Below, piece by piece: positions 33,267-41,586 of a stretch of 64,000 bases of DNA. This DNA is from Bacteroidota bacterium. GTDB lineage: Bacteria > Bacteroidota > Bacteroidia > Flavobacteriales > Weeksellaceae. The stretch's first letter is position 1; each line of letters opens with the position of its first letter. Under the pieces are notes generated by a model. It was given only the letters and a program-made list of their open reading frames with translations, did not search any database and had not been told where the DNA came from. The stretch is from positions 23,158 to 87,157 of the forward strand of contig JAEWOS010000017.1 of assembly GCA_023460855.1 (NCBI GenBank), in the 5' to 3' direction. The position numbers and the translations under genes are program-made.

Positions 33267-33716
33267 ATGAAGAATTTACTGTTTGTTCTCGCCTTCCTTG
33301 CCGGATTTCAGATTTCTGCGCAGGTAAAAGTGGCTTCTGTCGATGCAAACGGGAAGATAACCGTTAATGAAAATTTTCAGCAGGTGAAAGAACATTTTAA
33401 TAAAATACTCCGGATCAATAATGAGAATGTCGTTCTCCAGAATATAATTATTAAGTCAGACAGAATCGATGCGAAAGAAGACGATCATTTCTATGCATAC
33501 GGAAGCAATAAAGAAAATTCAGTGAAAATTGCGCATGCGCTTACATTCGATAACGGGTCACTTTTATTTGATAAAACATACAACCGCGCAACTACCATCT
33601 GTTCAGGATGCAGCACCGGCTGTCATCCGAAACTGGGCGAAGACGGAATTTTCCTTTGTACAAGCTGCACCGATCAATCGGAATGTACCAAATCCTCGAC
33701 CGTAACCTCACCGTGA
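33267..33716 (+). CDS. Exported Cys-rich-tail protein, unknown
   Basis: A 149-residue protein with signal peptide KNLLFVLAFLAGFQISAQ. The middle is a mixed alpha-beta sequence without recognised motif. The last 35 residues hold six cysteines in two clusters (ICSGCSTGC and LCTSCTDQSEC), suitable for disulfides or metal binding. The ATG at 33267 is chosen because the frame further upstream includes the terminator. It is followed after 11 bp by a small membrane protein, repeating the exported-plus-membrane pairing of this region. Confidence 0.7.
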   Translation: MKNLLFVLAFLAGFQISAQVKVASVDANGKITVNENFQQVKEHFNKILRINNENVVLQNIIIKSDRIDAKEDDHFYAYGSNKENSVKIAHALTFDNGSLLFDKTYNRATTICSGCSTGCHPKLGEDGIFLCTSCTDQSECTKSSTVTSP

Positions 33717-33727
33717 TTGAAAAAACC

Positions 33728-34024
33728 ATGAGTTCTGATGAGGTTTTAGGCCGACTTTTTCTAATTATTAGTATAGTTGTCTTTTCGTGGATCGTTACGC
33801 AGTTTTTGCTGTACATCATCCCGGTTCCGGAATTTCTGGAAATTATTTTCGGTGTGTTCATCAATTTCAACCTGATCTGGTTTATTGTGCTGCCGGTTTT
33901 TCTGATCTTTTCCGTGTATTTTGTATGGAAGGATAAAAAACGTGGAATACCTGCACTCTTGCTGAATATCACAACCTGTTTGCTGTTTTTTAATGGCGAT
34001 ACAGTTCTTAGAATTATTCAATAA
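33728..34024 (+). CDS. Small integral membrane protein, unknown
   Basis: A 98-residue protein with three hydrophobic segments (GRLFLIISIVVFSWIVTQFL, IIFGVFINFNLIWFIVLPVF continuing to FLIFSVYFV, and ALLLNITTCLLFF). ATG 33728, 11 bp after the Cys-rich protein gene, avoids a long overlap. It is probably co-transcribed with that gene and could serve as its membrane partner. No family assigned. Confidence 0.6.
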   Translation: MSSDEVLGRLFLIISIVVFSWIVTQFLLYIIPVPEFLEIIFGVFINFNLIWFIVLPVFLIFSVYFVWKDKKRGIPALLLNITTCLLFFNGDTVLRIIQ

Positions 34025-34089
34025 TTTTTCCTATGATGTTATAGATTAGGAAATTTTGTGAGTCCTGCGGCATAAGCCTTGTTGCAGAT

Positions 34090-35106
34090 ATGGCAACATT
34101 AAAGAATAGGATTATGGCAAATTTGGTTTTGAAAAAAGAACATGAGGTAGGTTTAGGTGGTGTTCCGATCGGTACGGCATTTGAAAAAATTTCTGATAGT
34201 GAAGCACAGATGGTGCTGGAAACGGCGTGGGATTCCGGAGTCCGTTATTTTGATACTTCGCCATGGTACGGACTGACCTTAGGTGAAAGGCGCTTTGGCG
34301 AATTTTTGAAAGAGAAAAATAGGGACGAATTTATCTTTTCAACAAAAATAGGAAGGCTTTTTACACCGGTGGAAAAGTCAGAGGTTCCGAAAACCATGTG
34401 GAAAGAGCCGCTGAATTTTGATTTCGAACACGACTATACTTATGACGGCGTGAAGAAATCTATAGAAGAAAGTCTGGAACGAAGCGGCCTTGATTATATA
34501 GACATTGTATATGTGCACGACCTTTCTGAAGATCAGGTGGGCGACCGCTATGATTTTCATTTGGACAAAGCAAAGAAAGGCGCTTTCAAAGTGCTTTCTG
34601 AACTTAGAGACGAAGGCGTCATTAAATCGTGGGGAATGGGCGTAAATAAAATTGAACCAATTCTCGATTGTTTAAAAGCCGCAGATCCTGATATATGCCT
34701 GTCCGCAACACAATATTCTATTTTGGAACATGAAGATGCTTGTGACAGATTGCTCAAAGCAGTTAAGAAAGCCGGTGTAAAACTGGTTTCCGGAACCGGG
34801 TATAATTCTGGGTTTATTAATGGCCGCAACCGCTACAATTACAAACCGGTTATTCCTAAAGGAATGAAAGAAAAGCGCGATCAGATTTCCAAAATTGCGA
34901 AGCAGCATGGAATTGAGATTGTGGATGCAGCTTTGCAGTTTGTTCTTGCAGCAGAGGAATTTGTTTCGATTATTCCTGGTGCGAGCAAACCACAACAGGT
35001 AAAAGACAACATCCGGGCCTGGAAAACCAAGATTCCGAAAGAATTCTGGACAGAATTAAAGTCAAAATGCCTGATTTATGATAAAGCACAGATTCCGGAA
35101 AGCTAA
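34090..35106 (+). CDS. Aldo/keto reductase
   Basis: A 338-residue NADP-dependent oxidoreductase with a TIM-barrel fold. The catalytic tetrad is Asp and Tyr in VRYFDTSPWYGL, Lys in FIFSTKIGRL and His in DIVYVHDLSED. The C-terminal cofactor segment is FVSIIPGASKPQQVKDN. Sequence and length resemble the L-fucose/D-threo-aldose dehydrogenase-like branch, but substrate is undetermined. An alternative ATG at 34114 would drop eight residues. It ends in a strong terminator shared with convergent htpG. Confidence 0.92.
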   Translation: MATLKNRIMANLVLKKEHEVGLGGVPIGTAFEKISDSEAQMVLETAWDSGVRYFDTSPWYGLTLGERRFGEFLKEKNRDEFIFSTKIGRLFTPVEKSEVPKTMWKEPLNFDFEHDYTYDGVKKSIEESLERSGLDYIDIVYVHDLSEDQVGDRYDFHLDKAKKGAFKVLSELRDEGVIKSWGMGVNKIEPILDCLKAADPDICLSATQYSILEHEDACDRLLKAVKKAGVKLVSGTGYNSGFINGRNRYNYKPVIPKGMKEKRDQISKIAKQHGIEIVDAALQFVLAAEEFVSIIPGASKPQQVKDNIRAWKTKIPKEFWTELKSKCLIYDKAQIPES

Positions 35107-35133
35107 AACTAAACTTTTAGTTTGGAAACAAAA

Positions 35134-35165
35134 AAAGCCAGCTTCAATAGGAGCTGGCTTTATAA
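35134..35165. terminator. Bidirectional terminator between the aldo/keto reductase gene and htpG
   Basis: A 10-bp perfect stem AAAGCCAGCT/AGCTGGCTTT (35134-35161) with an 8-nt loop. It has T residues on the right and an A run on the left, so it can work in both directions. It lies 18 bp from the htpG stop. Confidence 0.9.
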
Positions 35166-35178
35166 TATTTAAGTTTGC

Positions 35179-37077
35179 TTAGGATTGCTGCGCTAATTTT
35201 TCATAGCTGCGCTTAATAAACTCCGTCAGTTCTTTTCCTTTTAGCAAATTTTGCGAAAGCTTGGCTAAATCCAAGGCATCGCTGATTTTGGAATTTTTCT
35301 GATCTGCATCTTCGTTCTTCAGAATTTCGGTTGCGAGATTGCTGTTGGTATTAACCACGAGATTATACATTTCCGGGAAACCGCCCATGCCGAACATTCC
35401 GCCGCCACCCGTTGCCTGCATATCTTTCATCCTGCGCATAAATTCCGGCTGTGTAATTACAAATGGCGCATCTGTGCTGTCCATGTCTTCAAGCTGAACC
35501 GTAAATTTAGAATCGGTAATCGCTTCCTCAACGGTTTTCTTCAGATTTTCTTTTTCTTCGTCTGTCAGTTTGGAAATCGCCGGCTCATCTTTTTTGATCA
35601 GATTGTTAATGTGATCCGCATCAACTCTCGCAAACTGTACTTTCTCTTTCGAACCTTCCAGTTTCTGAATTAAGTGAGGCACAATAGGAGAATCCAGCAA
35701 AAGAACTTCGTAACCCTTGGCATTTGCAGCTTCAATATAGGAGTGTTGATCATGCTCATTATTTGCGTACAGAATTACAAAATTTCCGTCTTTGTCAGTC
35801 TGGTTCTGCTTTAGTTTTTCTTCCAGTTCATTCCAGAGGTAGAATTTACCGTCAGTTGTTGGATACAGCGCAAATTTGTCTGATTTTTCGAAGAACTTGT
35901 CTTCGGTTACCATTCCGTATTCAATAACGATTTTGATGTCATTCCACTTCTGCTCATAATCCTCACGGTTTTCATTCAGCAGAGATGCCATTTTATCTGC
36001 TACTTTTTTCGTAATATATGAAGAAATCTTTTTCACGGCACCATCAGCCTGAAGATAAGATCTGGAAACGTTCAGCGGAATATCCGGAGAATCGATTACA
36101 CCGCGAAGCAGCGTCAGGAAATCAGGTACAATTCCCTTCACTTCATCGGTTACAAAAACCTGATTCTGATACAGCTGAATTTTGTCTTTCTCGATGTTCA
36201 GGTTGTTGGCAAGTTTAGGGAAGAACAGAATTCCGGTCAGGTTAAATGGATAATCTACGTTCAGGTGAATGTTGAACAGCGGTTCCTCAAACTGCATCGG
36301 ATACAGTTCATGATAGAATTTTGAATAATCTTCCGGTGTTAATGCACTTGGCGTTTGCGTCCACGCCGGATTCGGATTGTTAATGATGTTGTCAACTTCT
36401 TTGGTCTCTGCCACGGCATCTTCCGGAGCATCTTCAGGCAGATCCACAGTTTCTGTTTTTGTCCCGAATTTGATCGGAACCGGCATGAACTTGTTGTATT
36501 TGAGCAAAAGTTCGCGGATTCTGTGCTCTTCCAGAAATTCAGTGGAATCTTCTGCGATATGAAGGATGATTTCCGTTCCGCGTTCAGTTCTGCGGTCAGT
36601 TTCTTCAAGCGTAAATTCCGGACTGCCGTCGCAAACCCAGTGTACTGCGCTTTCGCCTTCTTTATACGATTTTGTAAGGATTTCGACCTGATCTGCAACC
36701 ATGAAGGCAGAGTAGAATCCCAAACCGAAATGGCCTATTATTCCCGTTTCCTTGGCGGAATCTTTATATTTTTCCAGAAATTCTTCTGCACCGGAAAACG
36801 CAACCTGATTGATGTATTTTTCCACTTCTTCAGCGGTCATTCCGACACCCTGATCGCAAATGTGAAGCGTTTTGTTTTCCCTGTCGATTTTTACTTCGAT
36901 CTGCGGAGTTCCGTATTCTACTTTTGCTTCTCCTATCGTTGTCAGATGCTTTAGTTTCAGTGTTGCATCTGTTGCATTGGAGATTAGTTCACGCAGGAAA
37001 ATTTCGTGGTCGCTGTAAAGAAATTTTTTAATCAGCGGAAAGATATTTTCTACCGATACATTAATTTTTCCTTTCAT
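35179..37077 (-). CDS. htpG: Molecular chaperone HtpG (Hsp90)
   Basis: A 632-residue bacterial Hsp90. The N-terminal ATPase domain shows LRELISNATDATLKLK, VGMTAEEVEKYINQVA and IGHFGLGFYSAFMVAD; the middle domain has NVSRSYLQADGAVKKISSYI. A Met/Gly-rich loop (GGGGMFGMGGF) near residue 575 is an unusual insertion in the dimerisation half. This is a core gene, so its presence between rpsJ and rplC shows that the interruption is not purely mobile DNA. ATG at 37077; no consensus promoter was found. Confidence 0.96.
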   Translation of the reverse strand: MKGKINVSVENIFPLIKKFLYSDHEIFLRELISNATDATLKLKHLTTIGEAKVEYGTPQIEVKIDRENKTLHICDQGVGMTAEEVEKYINQVAFSGAEEFLEKYKDSAKETGIIGHFGLGFYSAFMVADQVEILTKSYKEGESAVHWVCDGSPEFTLEETDRRTERGTEIILHIAEDSTEFLEEHRIRELLLKYNKFMPVPIKFGTKTETVDLPEDAPEDAVAETKEVDNIINNPNPAWTQTPSALTPEDYSKFYHELYPMQFEEPLFNIHLNVDYPFNLTGILFFPKLANNLNIEKDKIQLYQNQVFVTDEVKGIVPDFLTLLRGVIDSPDIPLNVSRSYLQADGAVKKISSYITKKVADKMASLLNENREDYEQKWNDIKIVIEYGMVTEDKFFEKSDKFALYPTTDGKFYLWNELEEKLKQNQTDKDGNFVILYANNEHDQHSYIEAANAKGYEVLLLDSPIVPHLIQKLEGSKEKVQFARVDADHINNLIKKDEPAISKLTDEEKENLKKTVEEAITDSKFTVQLEDMDSTDAPFVITQPEFMRRMKDMQATGGGGMFGMGGFPEMYNLVVNTNSNLATEILKNEDADQKNSKISDALDLAKLSQNLLKGKELTEFIKRSYEKLAQQS

Positions 37078-37211
37078 ATGATGATTTAATTTTCTGCATT
37101 TTTCTCAAATAAAATACCATCATCAATGTGGTGACATTTTGGCAATCCCCACTTTCTAATATTTTCAAATTCACTTGCTTAAAAATCAATTCAATAAGGT
37201 ATAGTTATTGA

Positions 37212-37715
37212 TTGCTGCAAAAAAAAAATAACAAAGTGTCTCAGAAAAGACCCTGGAATTCATTTGACAGTCTGGCGGATTGGTTTTCCAATTTTGCCGG
37301 AAATAAGTACACTTTTTACGCCGCCGGTATTCTGGTTCTATTGTGGGGTGCGGCCTATCCGCTGTTTATTGAGTTCAGCCATTGGGAAGTCGCGTTTACC
37401 CTCACCACCAATATCATTACTTTCCTGATGGTGTTTCTAATTCAAAAATCGCAGAATAAAGATTCGAAAGCCATTCAAATTAAACTCAACGAACTGATTG
37501 CCGCGCACGAAAAAGCCAGCAACAGAATTGTGGACATTGAAGACCTAACGGAAAAGGAACTCGACAAACTTCACAAATATTATGAGAAGCTATCTGAACT
37601 TTCCCAAGAAGACAATGATCTGCACAAGTCACATTCCATAGACGCCGCTGAAGACAATCAGGAGCATAAAAACCGTAATCTGGAAATCCAGAAAAAGATA
37701 GAGGACGAAGAATGA
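37212..37715 (+). CDS. Low-affinity iron permease family protein
   Basis: A protein of about 160-167 residues. WNSFDSLADWFSNFAGNKYT leads into two membrane helices (FYAAGILVLLWGAAYPLFI and FTLTTNIITFLMVFLIQ), and the following KSQNKDSKAIQIKLNELI is the hallmark of the family related to yeast low-affinity iron permease. The C-terminus is a charged coiled coil. Transport of iron by bacterial members is not well shown. The start is uncertain: TTG 37212 or GTG 37236, both near a long A run. Confidence 0.8.
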   Translation: MLQKKNNKVSQKRPWNSFDSLADWFSNFAGNKYTFYAAGILVLLWGAAYPLFIEFSHWEVAFTLTTNIITFLMVFLIQKSQNKDSKAIQIKLNELIAAHEKASNRIVDIEDLTEKELDKLHKYYEKLSELSQEDNDLHKSHSIDAAEDNQEHKNRNLEIQKKIEDEE

Positions 37716-37737
37716 CGCCTATCTTCTCATAAAATCG

Positions 37738-37770
37738 GCGTTGTGCAAAATCTCCAGACTTTACAATAGC
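37738..37770. repeat. Dispersed hairpin repeat, copy H1
   Basis: GTGCAAAATCTCCAGACTTT is a degenerate member of a palindromic family with consensus CCGCAAAGTC-TCCT-GACTTTGCGG. It lies just after the iron-permease-like gene. Other copies are at 39145, 41312, 41914 and 43036. Confidence 0.6.
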
Positions 37771-37872
37771 AACTCCTCAATCCACCCTTTTTTCTTCTCT
37801 ACCATATGAAGAATTCAACATTTGTTATTTAGTATGATAACAAATTGACGGTATTTTATTGTTTATAATCGC

Positions 37873-37933
37873 AAACTATTGCATAGTTTTAATTTTAGTT
37901 TTACGCCACTAAACAATTTAAAACTTTTTTATT
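37873..37933 (+). promoter_or_regulatory. Conserved TTTTAG leader, copy L3
   Basis: ATTGCATAGTTTTAATTTTA then GTTTTACGCCACTAAAC and a TTTAAAAC segment before GTG 37934. TAG-to-start distance is 50 nt. One TTTTAG unit is changed to TTTTAA relative to L1 and L2. Confidence 0.7.
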
Positions 37934-38434
37934 GTGAAAAAATTATTTTTGGTGGCAGCATCCATTGCGATTATTAGTTGTTCTGACAGGGCAGAATATG
38001 TTTCCCAAGAAAATAGCGTTCTGAAAGTAAATCCAACAAAGGTTGAAAGACGTAAGCCAGGTTATATATTTATTGGAATTTTTGAAGTCACAATTCATAG
38101 GGCAAGCAGAAATTGTACGTCAGGATTCGGATTTTGTGACTTTGAATGGTTTCCGGACATTAATCCTCCTGTAATTCCACCGTTCACTTTCCCAGATTTA
38201 GGAGATGTTGGAGGACGAAGGACTGTAGATGTTCATAAGGATGGTAATGGACGTTATTTTTTTGATGTAGATGCGACTACAGCGGTAGAAGAAGCACCTG
38301 ATTTGATAGTTGATCAAGATATTATGGCTAAGAAAGAGGGAGAAATTACACTCATCATAAAAGCAGGCTCATATAGTTTTGATCCTTCAATAGATGAGTT
38401 TGGCGCTTATCGAATATATTTAAGTCATGAATAA
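37934..38434 (+). CDS. Lipoprotein, unknown, with Cys pair and Pro-rich segment
   Basis: A 166-residue protein beginning with GTG and carrying lipobox AIISCSDRAE (Cys16). NCTSGFGFCDFEWF holds two cysteines in the mature part and is followed by a Pro/Phe-rich stretch (NPPVIPPFTFPDL). The rest is acidic and beta-like. No known family. Leader L3 precedes it, and its stop overlaps the ATG of a thioredoxin-like gene, so the two are surely co-translated. The neighbour may act on its disulfide. Confidence 0.7.
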   Translation: MKKLFLVAASIAIISCSDRAEYVSQENSVLKVNPTKVERRKPGYIFIGIFEVTIHRASRNCTSGFGFCDFEWFPDINPPVIPPFTFPDLGDVGGRRTVDVHKDGNGRYFFDVDATTAVEEAPDLIVDQDIMAKKEGEITLIIKAGSYSFDPSIDEFGAYRIYLSHE

Positions 38435-39060
38435 TGAATTTTTTTTTCCTTTTTATTCTCATTTTTTTTTCCTTTGTTTGTTCTGCACAGGAAAGGTTCA
38501 ATTATTACAAAATTGACACTGTCCAGGTAAATAATTTGAGTACATTAAAGAAACGTAGTTTTTATCAAACTAATGATTCTAAAGAATTATTATTTTATAT
38601 CAAAAATTCTGACAGAAAGTACAAATTAATTTTTACATTCACACATTGGTGCAAACCCTGCAAAGTGATGCACCCTAAAGTACTTTCCTTAAAAGAAAAT
38701 AAAGATTTAGATATTTTTTTCCTCACAGATGCTTACGATGGAAGGGACTTCTTATCCACAGAAAAGTACTTGGATGAAATTGGAAATGTTTCACCTATTT
38801 TTTCTCTTGGGGATAACAGTAGATTTATGAATAACAGAAAGAAATATGATTATTTTATTTATGATCCTAAAAAGCAGAAAAAAGTGAAAGTAAATCGATA
38901 CGATTTTTTTATTCAAAATTTAATTCCTAACCATCATGATTATGGTTATTCATTATTGGTCTTGTACAACCAAAAAAATCAGCCCGTTTATGCATCTACC
39001 TTCAAAGAAACTGATGAGCAGATAATGAAAAAGATAAAAGCGATAATTGATAACCAATAA
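38434..39060 (+). CDS. Exported thioredoxin-like protein
   Basis: A 208-residue protein with signal peptide FFFLFILIFFSFVCSAQ. The fold is identified by LIFTFTHWCKPCKVMHPKVL, in which WCKPC is the redox-active CxxC of the thioredoxin/TlpA-like group, and by later strand IFFLTDAYDG. It probably works in the periplasm as a disulfide reductase or isomerase. Its start overlaps the stop of the Cys-pair lipoprotein gene (TAATG), so that lipoprotein is the obvious candidate substrate or partner. Confidence 0.85.
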   Translation: MNFFFLFILIFFSFVCSAQERFNYYKIDTVQVNNLSTLKKRSFYQTNDSKELLFYIKNSDRKYKLIFTFTHWCKPCKVMHPKVLSLKENKDLDIFFLTDAYDGRDFLSTEKYLDEIGNVSPIFSLGDNSRFMNNRKKYDYFIYDPKKQKKVKVNRYDFFIQNLIPNHHDYGYSLLVLYNQKNQPVYASTFKETDEQIMKKIKAIIDNQ

Positions 39061-39144
39061 TTTTTAGTGATACCAGGAAGATCCTTCATTTGAGATTATG
39101 AAGGATCTTCTTATTTAAAAAAAAGACTGAAAAAGTATGTTTCC

Positions 39145-39178
39145 ACGCTCCTGCAAAATCTCCTGGCTTTGTGGTGCA
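39145..39178. repeat. Dispersed hairpin repeat, copy H2
   Basis: GCTCCTGCAAAATCTCCTGG followed by CTTTGTGG, a member of the CCGCAAAGTC-TCCT-GACTTTGCGG family. It lies downstream (in minus-strand sense) of the pseudogene at 39245, as copy H5 lies downstream of the intact parent gene at 43088. Confidence 0.65.
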
Positions 39179-39244
39179 AACAAATTAACACTTCAATAGA
39201 TCTCTCCGAAACCTTTATATAATGAAATTTCCACTCTTCACATC

Positions 39245-39499
39245 TTATCTCATTATATAATACCCTTAGTAGCTGCAACTGCCCATCAGCTGTTTTCAAC
39301 TTTGCGTTTGCGCAAAATCTTTCTTGAGAAGCGCATAGTATTTCCGGTACTTTTCGTTTTTCACAAAGCCCAGTTTTTGCTCAAATTGTTCTCTTTTCTG
39401 TGAACAGGAATCGTCGTAAGGTTCGTAAAAATTTTGAGTGTTTTCCCACGTATAGTATGTTCCCTGCTCTGCACTCGCTATCTGGAAGAGGATGCAGAA
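39245..39499 (-). pseudogene. Truncated remnant of the 43088 gene (3' end only)
   Basis: On the minus strand one frame reads ILFQIASAEQGTYYTWENTQ, then KREQFEQKLGFVKNEKYRKY, KKDFAQTQ, stop, KQLMGSCSY, stop, GYYIMR. This aligns throughout with the last 80 residues of the protein encoded at 43088-45763 (ILFQLASAEQGKYYQWRSEQ ... KKDFADTETSRQLMGSCSYY). Two in-frame stops (39296-39298 and 39266-39268) and loss of everything upstream of 39499 show it is dead. It marks an old duplication later split by cassette DNA. With H2 and leader L4, it accounts for the 580-bp gene-free stretch. Confidence 0.88.
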
Positions 39500-39580
39500 G
39501 GATTATAAAAAAATTAAATCCTCACCTATAATTTAGAATCCGTATAAATTAAACACAAATTCCAGGAATTTTAAACAAAG

Positions 39581-39642
39581 TATTGCATAGTTTCAGTTTT
39601 AGTTTTAGTTTTAGTTTTATCACTAATTCTAAAATTAATTAA
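39581..39642 (+). promoter_or_regulatory. Conserved TTTTAG leader, copy L4 (expanded)
   Basis: ATTGCATAGTTTCAGTTTTA followed by three more GTTTTA units, one or two more than in L1-L3, then TCACTAATTC and ATG 39643. TAG-to-start distance is 55 nt. The repeat number varies by a 6-bp unit. Confidence 0.65.
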
Positions 39643-40869
39643 ATGAAAAAATATTATGTATTAGTGTGGGCTATTGTAGCATTGTTTTTTATTCGCTCTT
39701 GTGTGAACCATAATATTAGTGAAGACCAAGAAATAAAGCAAAAAAATATCGAAAAATTAAATAGCATCAACTCTGCAAGGTTACAGCTCGCGCCATTAAC
39801 CACTAATGGAGGGAATCTATCACTAACATCTAACCAAATAAATCAATTATATCAGCTTACGGGCTCCTCTCAGATTGAAACTTTGCGAAATTTAGTGCTT
39901 TATTCGAAAGGTAATGAAGATGGCTCCACAGAAGTTAATATTTCCAATGTGCTGGGGATTTCAATATTTCAATACGTAGGGATTAATTTGCAACACCAGT
40001 TTTTTCAAAATATAGATGGCTCATTTCAGGTTATTCCTGAATTGACTAGCTCATCATTTGGAGTAACAGAAGACGAAACGAACTTTGCCGTACTAGTAAG
40101 TGAAATTTATAGGAATAATAGTATTACAACTTACAATGTTCTTAACCATTCAGTTTATGATAGTAAACCAAAATCATTGATAAACAATGTTATGATCGAT
40201 TTCACACCATCATATCAATTGTTGGACAAAAGAGCGGTCTATATCGCTTCCAGATTAAAATTATCACAAAATCCGAATCTATCTGATGATTTTACTGGTG
40301 TTTCTCGTGCATTGTCAGTTCCATGCAGAAAATGCGGACAAGTAAATGCTACAGGTTCATGTGAAGTTGATTTAAGTAATAATAGTTGTGTAGATCGAGA
40401 TACGCAAAGTCCTGAAAATCCTAACGGTAATGAGTTTGAAGATCCACCCATGTGCCCACGATATGGCGCAAGTTCAACCTTGGGTAGCAGCTACTCCAAT
40501 TATTTTGACAATTCTAAGATGTACGGATTCAGAGATAATGTTCTTGAACGGAGCAATGTAGGGATGAAATACTATATGTTTTACTATCAAACGAGCTTTT
40601 ATAAGGTTGAGTACGATTTCGCTGATGCCTTAAAAATTGCTTTCGCGTTGCCGGATATTTACAATTTGTATGATAATATTATGAACAACAATACAAATGC
40701 TTACATTTTTGACGATACGGCCGTGAATAAGCTAACAGAGATATTAGATATTTTGATTAGTAAGAACTCTCAAAATGAAAATTTAGTTTCGATATTCAAT
40801 TTTGTCAAGGAAGATGTTGCATTTTTAAAAAACAGAAAAATAGGTGAACTGGAACAGATTGTTTATTGA
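39643..40869 (+). CDS. Large lipoprotein, unknown function
   Basis: A 408-residue protein with an N-terminal hydrophobic segment and possible lipobox LFFIRSC (Cys20; Arg at -2 is unusual). It is Asn- and Ser-rich. Around residue 230, VPCRKCGQVNATGSCEVDLS plus NNSCVD supplies a CxxC and two more cysteines, suggesting a small zinc or disulfide knot. The C-terminus is helical. No domain recognised. It follows leader L4 and overlaps the next gene, a membrane protein, by 26 bp. Confidence 0.7.
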   Translation: MKKYYVLVWAIVALFFIRSCVNHNISEDQEIKQKNIEKLNSINSARLQLAPLTTNGGNLSLTSNQINQLYQLTGSSQIETLRNLVLYSKGNEDGSTEVNISNVLGISIFQYVGINLQHQFFQNIDGSFQVIPELTSSSFGVTEDETNFAVLVSEIYRNNSITTYNVLNHSVYDSKPKSLINNVMIDFTPSYQLLDKRAVYIASRLKLSQNPNLSDDFTGVSRALSVPCRKCGQVNATGSCEVDLSNNSCVDRDTQSPENPNGNEFEDPPMCPRYGASSTLGSSYSNYFDNSKMYGFRDNVLERSNVGMKYYMFYYQTSFYKVEYDFADALKIAFALPDIYNLYDNIMNNNTNAYIFDDTAVNKLTEILDILISKNSQNENLVSIFNFVKEDVAFLKNRKIGELEQIVY

Positions 40870-41332
40870 TTTCATTACAATTCTTATCTTCCATCTTGCT
40901 ATAGGGTTAATTGTAGGGGTTGTTTTAAAGAATATAGAAGGAAAACAATTTTGCATTTATGTCTTGCCAATTGTTGGATTATCAACTTATTTTGTACTGG
41001 GCTATCTCGCTACAAGAAAGATAATAAATTCAAGATTGAAACTACTATACTGCTTGTACTTTCTTAGCCTAATTTTGCAAACAGTAATCATGGATATTAT
41101 AGATTATGATTATTTTTCAAGGAGGGAATTTATTTTGAATCTAATTCTACTAATCTCAAGTGCATTCATTGTACTTAAATTTTCAACAATTCAATGGAAG
41201 TCGATTAACGTAGTTCTAATTGGTTTTTCGGTATTAATTCTCTTTATCATCCCAAATCCAATTGGATTACTTATTAATAACAGCGTGGTCGGTATTGTTG
41301 AAATTAGTCACCCGCTCCACAAAGTCTCCTGA
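40844..41332 (+). CDS. Integral membrane protein, unknown
   Basis: A 162-residue protein with about five hydrophobic segments (FIDFITILIFHLAIGLIVGV, FCIYVLPIVGLSTYFVLGYL, LLYCLYFLSLILQTVIM and two more). It starts at GTG 40844 inside the end of the lipoprotein gene, a 26-bp overlap that implies coupling. It has no catalytic motif. By position it is the partner of the 39643 lipoprotein; immunity, anchoring or export are all possible. The hairpin repeat H3 spans its 3' end. Confidence 0.65.
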   Translation: MNWNRLFIDFITILIFHLAIGLIVGVVLKNIEGKQFCIYVLPIVGLSTYFVLGYLATRKIINSRLKLLYCLYFLSLILQTVIMDIIDYDYFSRREFILNLILLISSAFIVLKFSTIQWKSINVVLIGFSVLILFIIPNPIGLLINNSVVGIVEISHPLHKVS

Positions 41333-41344
41333 CTTTTCGGCACC
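41312..41344. repeat. Dispersed hairpin repeat, copy H3
   Basis: CCGCTCCACAAAGTCTCCTG followed by ACTTTTCGGCAC, close to the palindromic consensus. It overlaps the last codons of the 40844 gene. A scrambled half-copy (AAAGTCTCCTGATCCGCAAA) follows at 41391-41410. Confidence 0.7.
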
Positions 41345-41543
41345 CAAAAAAAGCAAGTCTTTACTACGCATTTCCGAACTTCCGCACTTGAAAGTCTCCT
41401 GATCCGCAAAGTCATAGCTCTATTTCGAGTGGCTGAAGGTTGTGTTGGCTCACGCATCTCATCAATGACTGAAATATACATTGGATCACCAATGCAGGAA
41501 CGGCTGCTTCATAAATTTCGCTCCAACATATTTATAGAAAAAA

Positions 41544-41569
41544 ACCGCCTCAGTTTTGAGACGGTATCA
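41544..41569 (-). terminator. Terminator of the 41587 gene
   Basis: ACCG(C)CTCA-GTTT-TGAG(A)CGGT (41544-41565). Read leftward the stem is followed by TTTTTTT (the A run at 41538-41544), as needed to stop the minus-strand gene. Confidence 0.8.
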
Positions 41570-41586
41570 TAAAATATTTGAAGAGG

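Noticed and set aside
36355..36954. 199-codon plus-strand frame opposite htpG
   Set aside because: It is the mirror of conserved Hsp90 coding sequence; Cys- and Phe-rich composition is typical of an antisense shadow.
39111..39299. 62-codon minus-strand frame
   Set aside because: It is a different frame of the pseudogene at 39245-39499; the homologous frame is the one with two stops.
39581..39632. TTTTAG tandem units considered as a CRISPR or minisatellite
   Set aside because: Units are 6 bp, without spacers, at most five in a row, and always at a fixed distance from a start codon, so a leader is the better reading.
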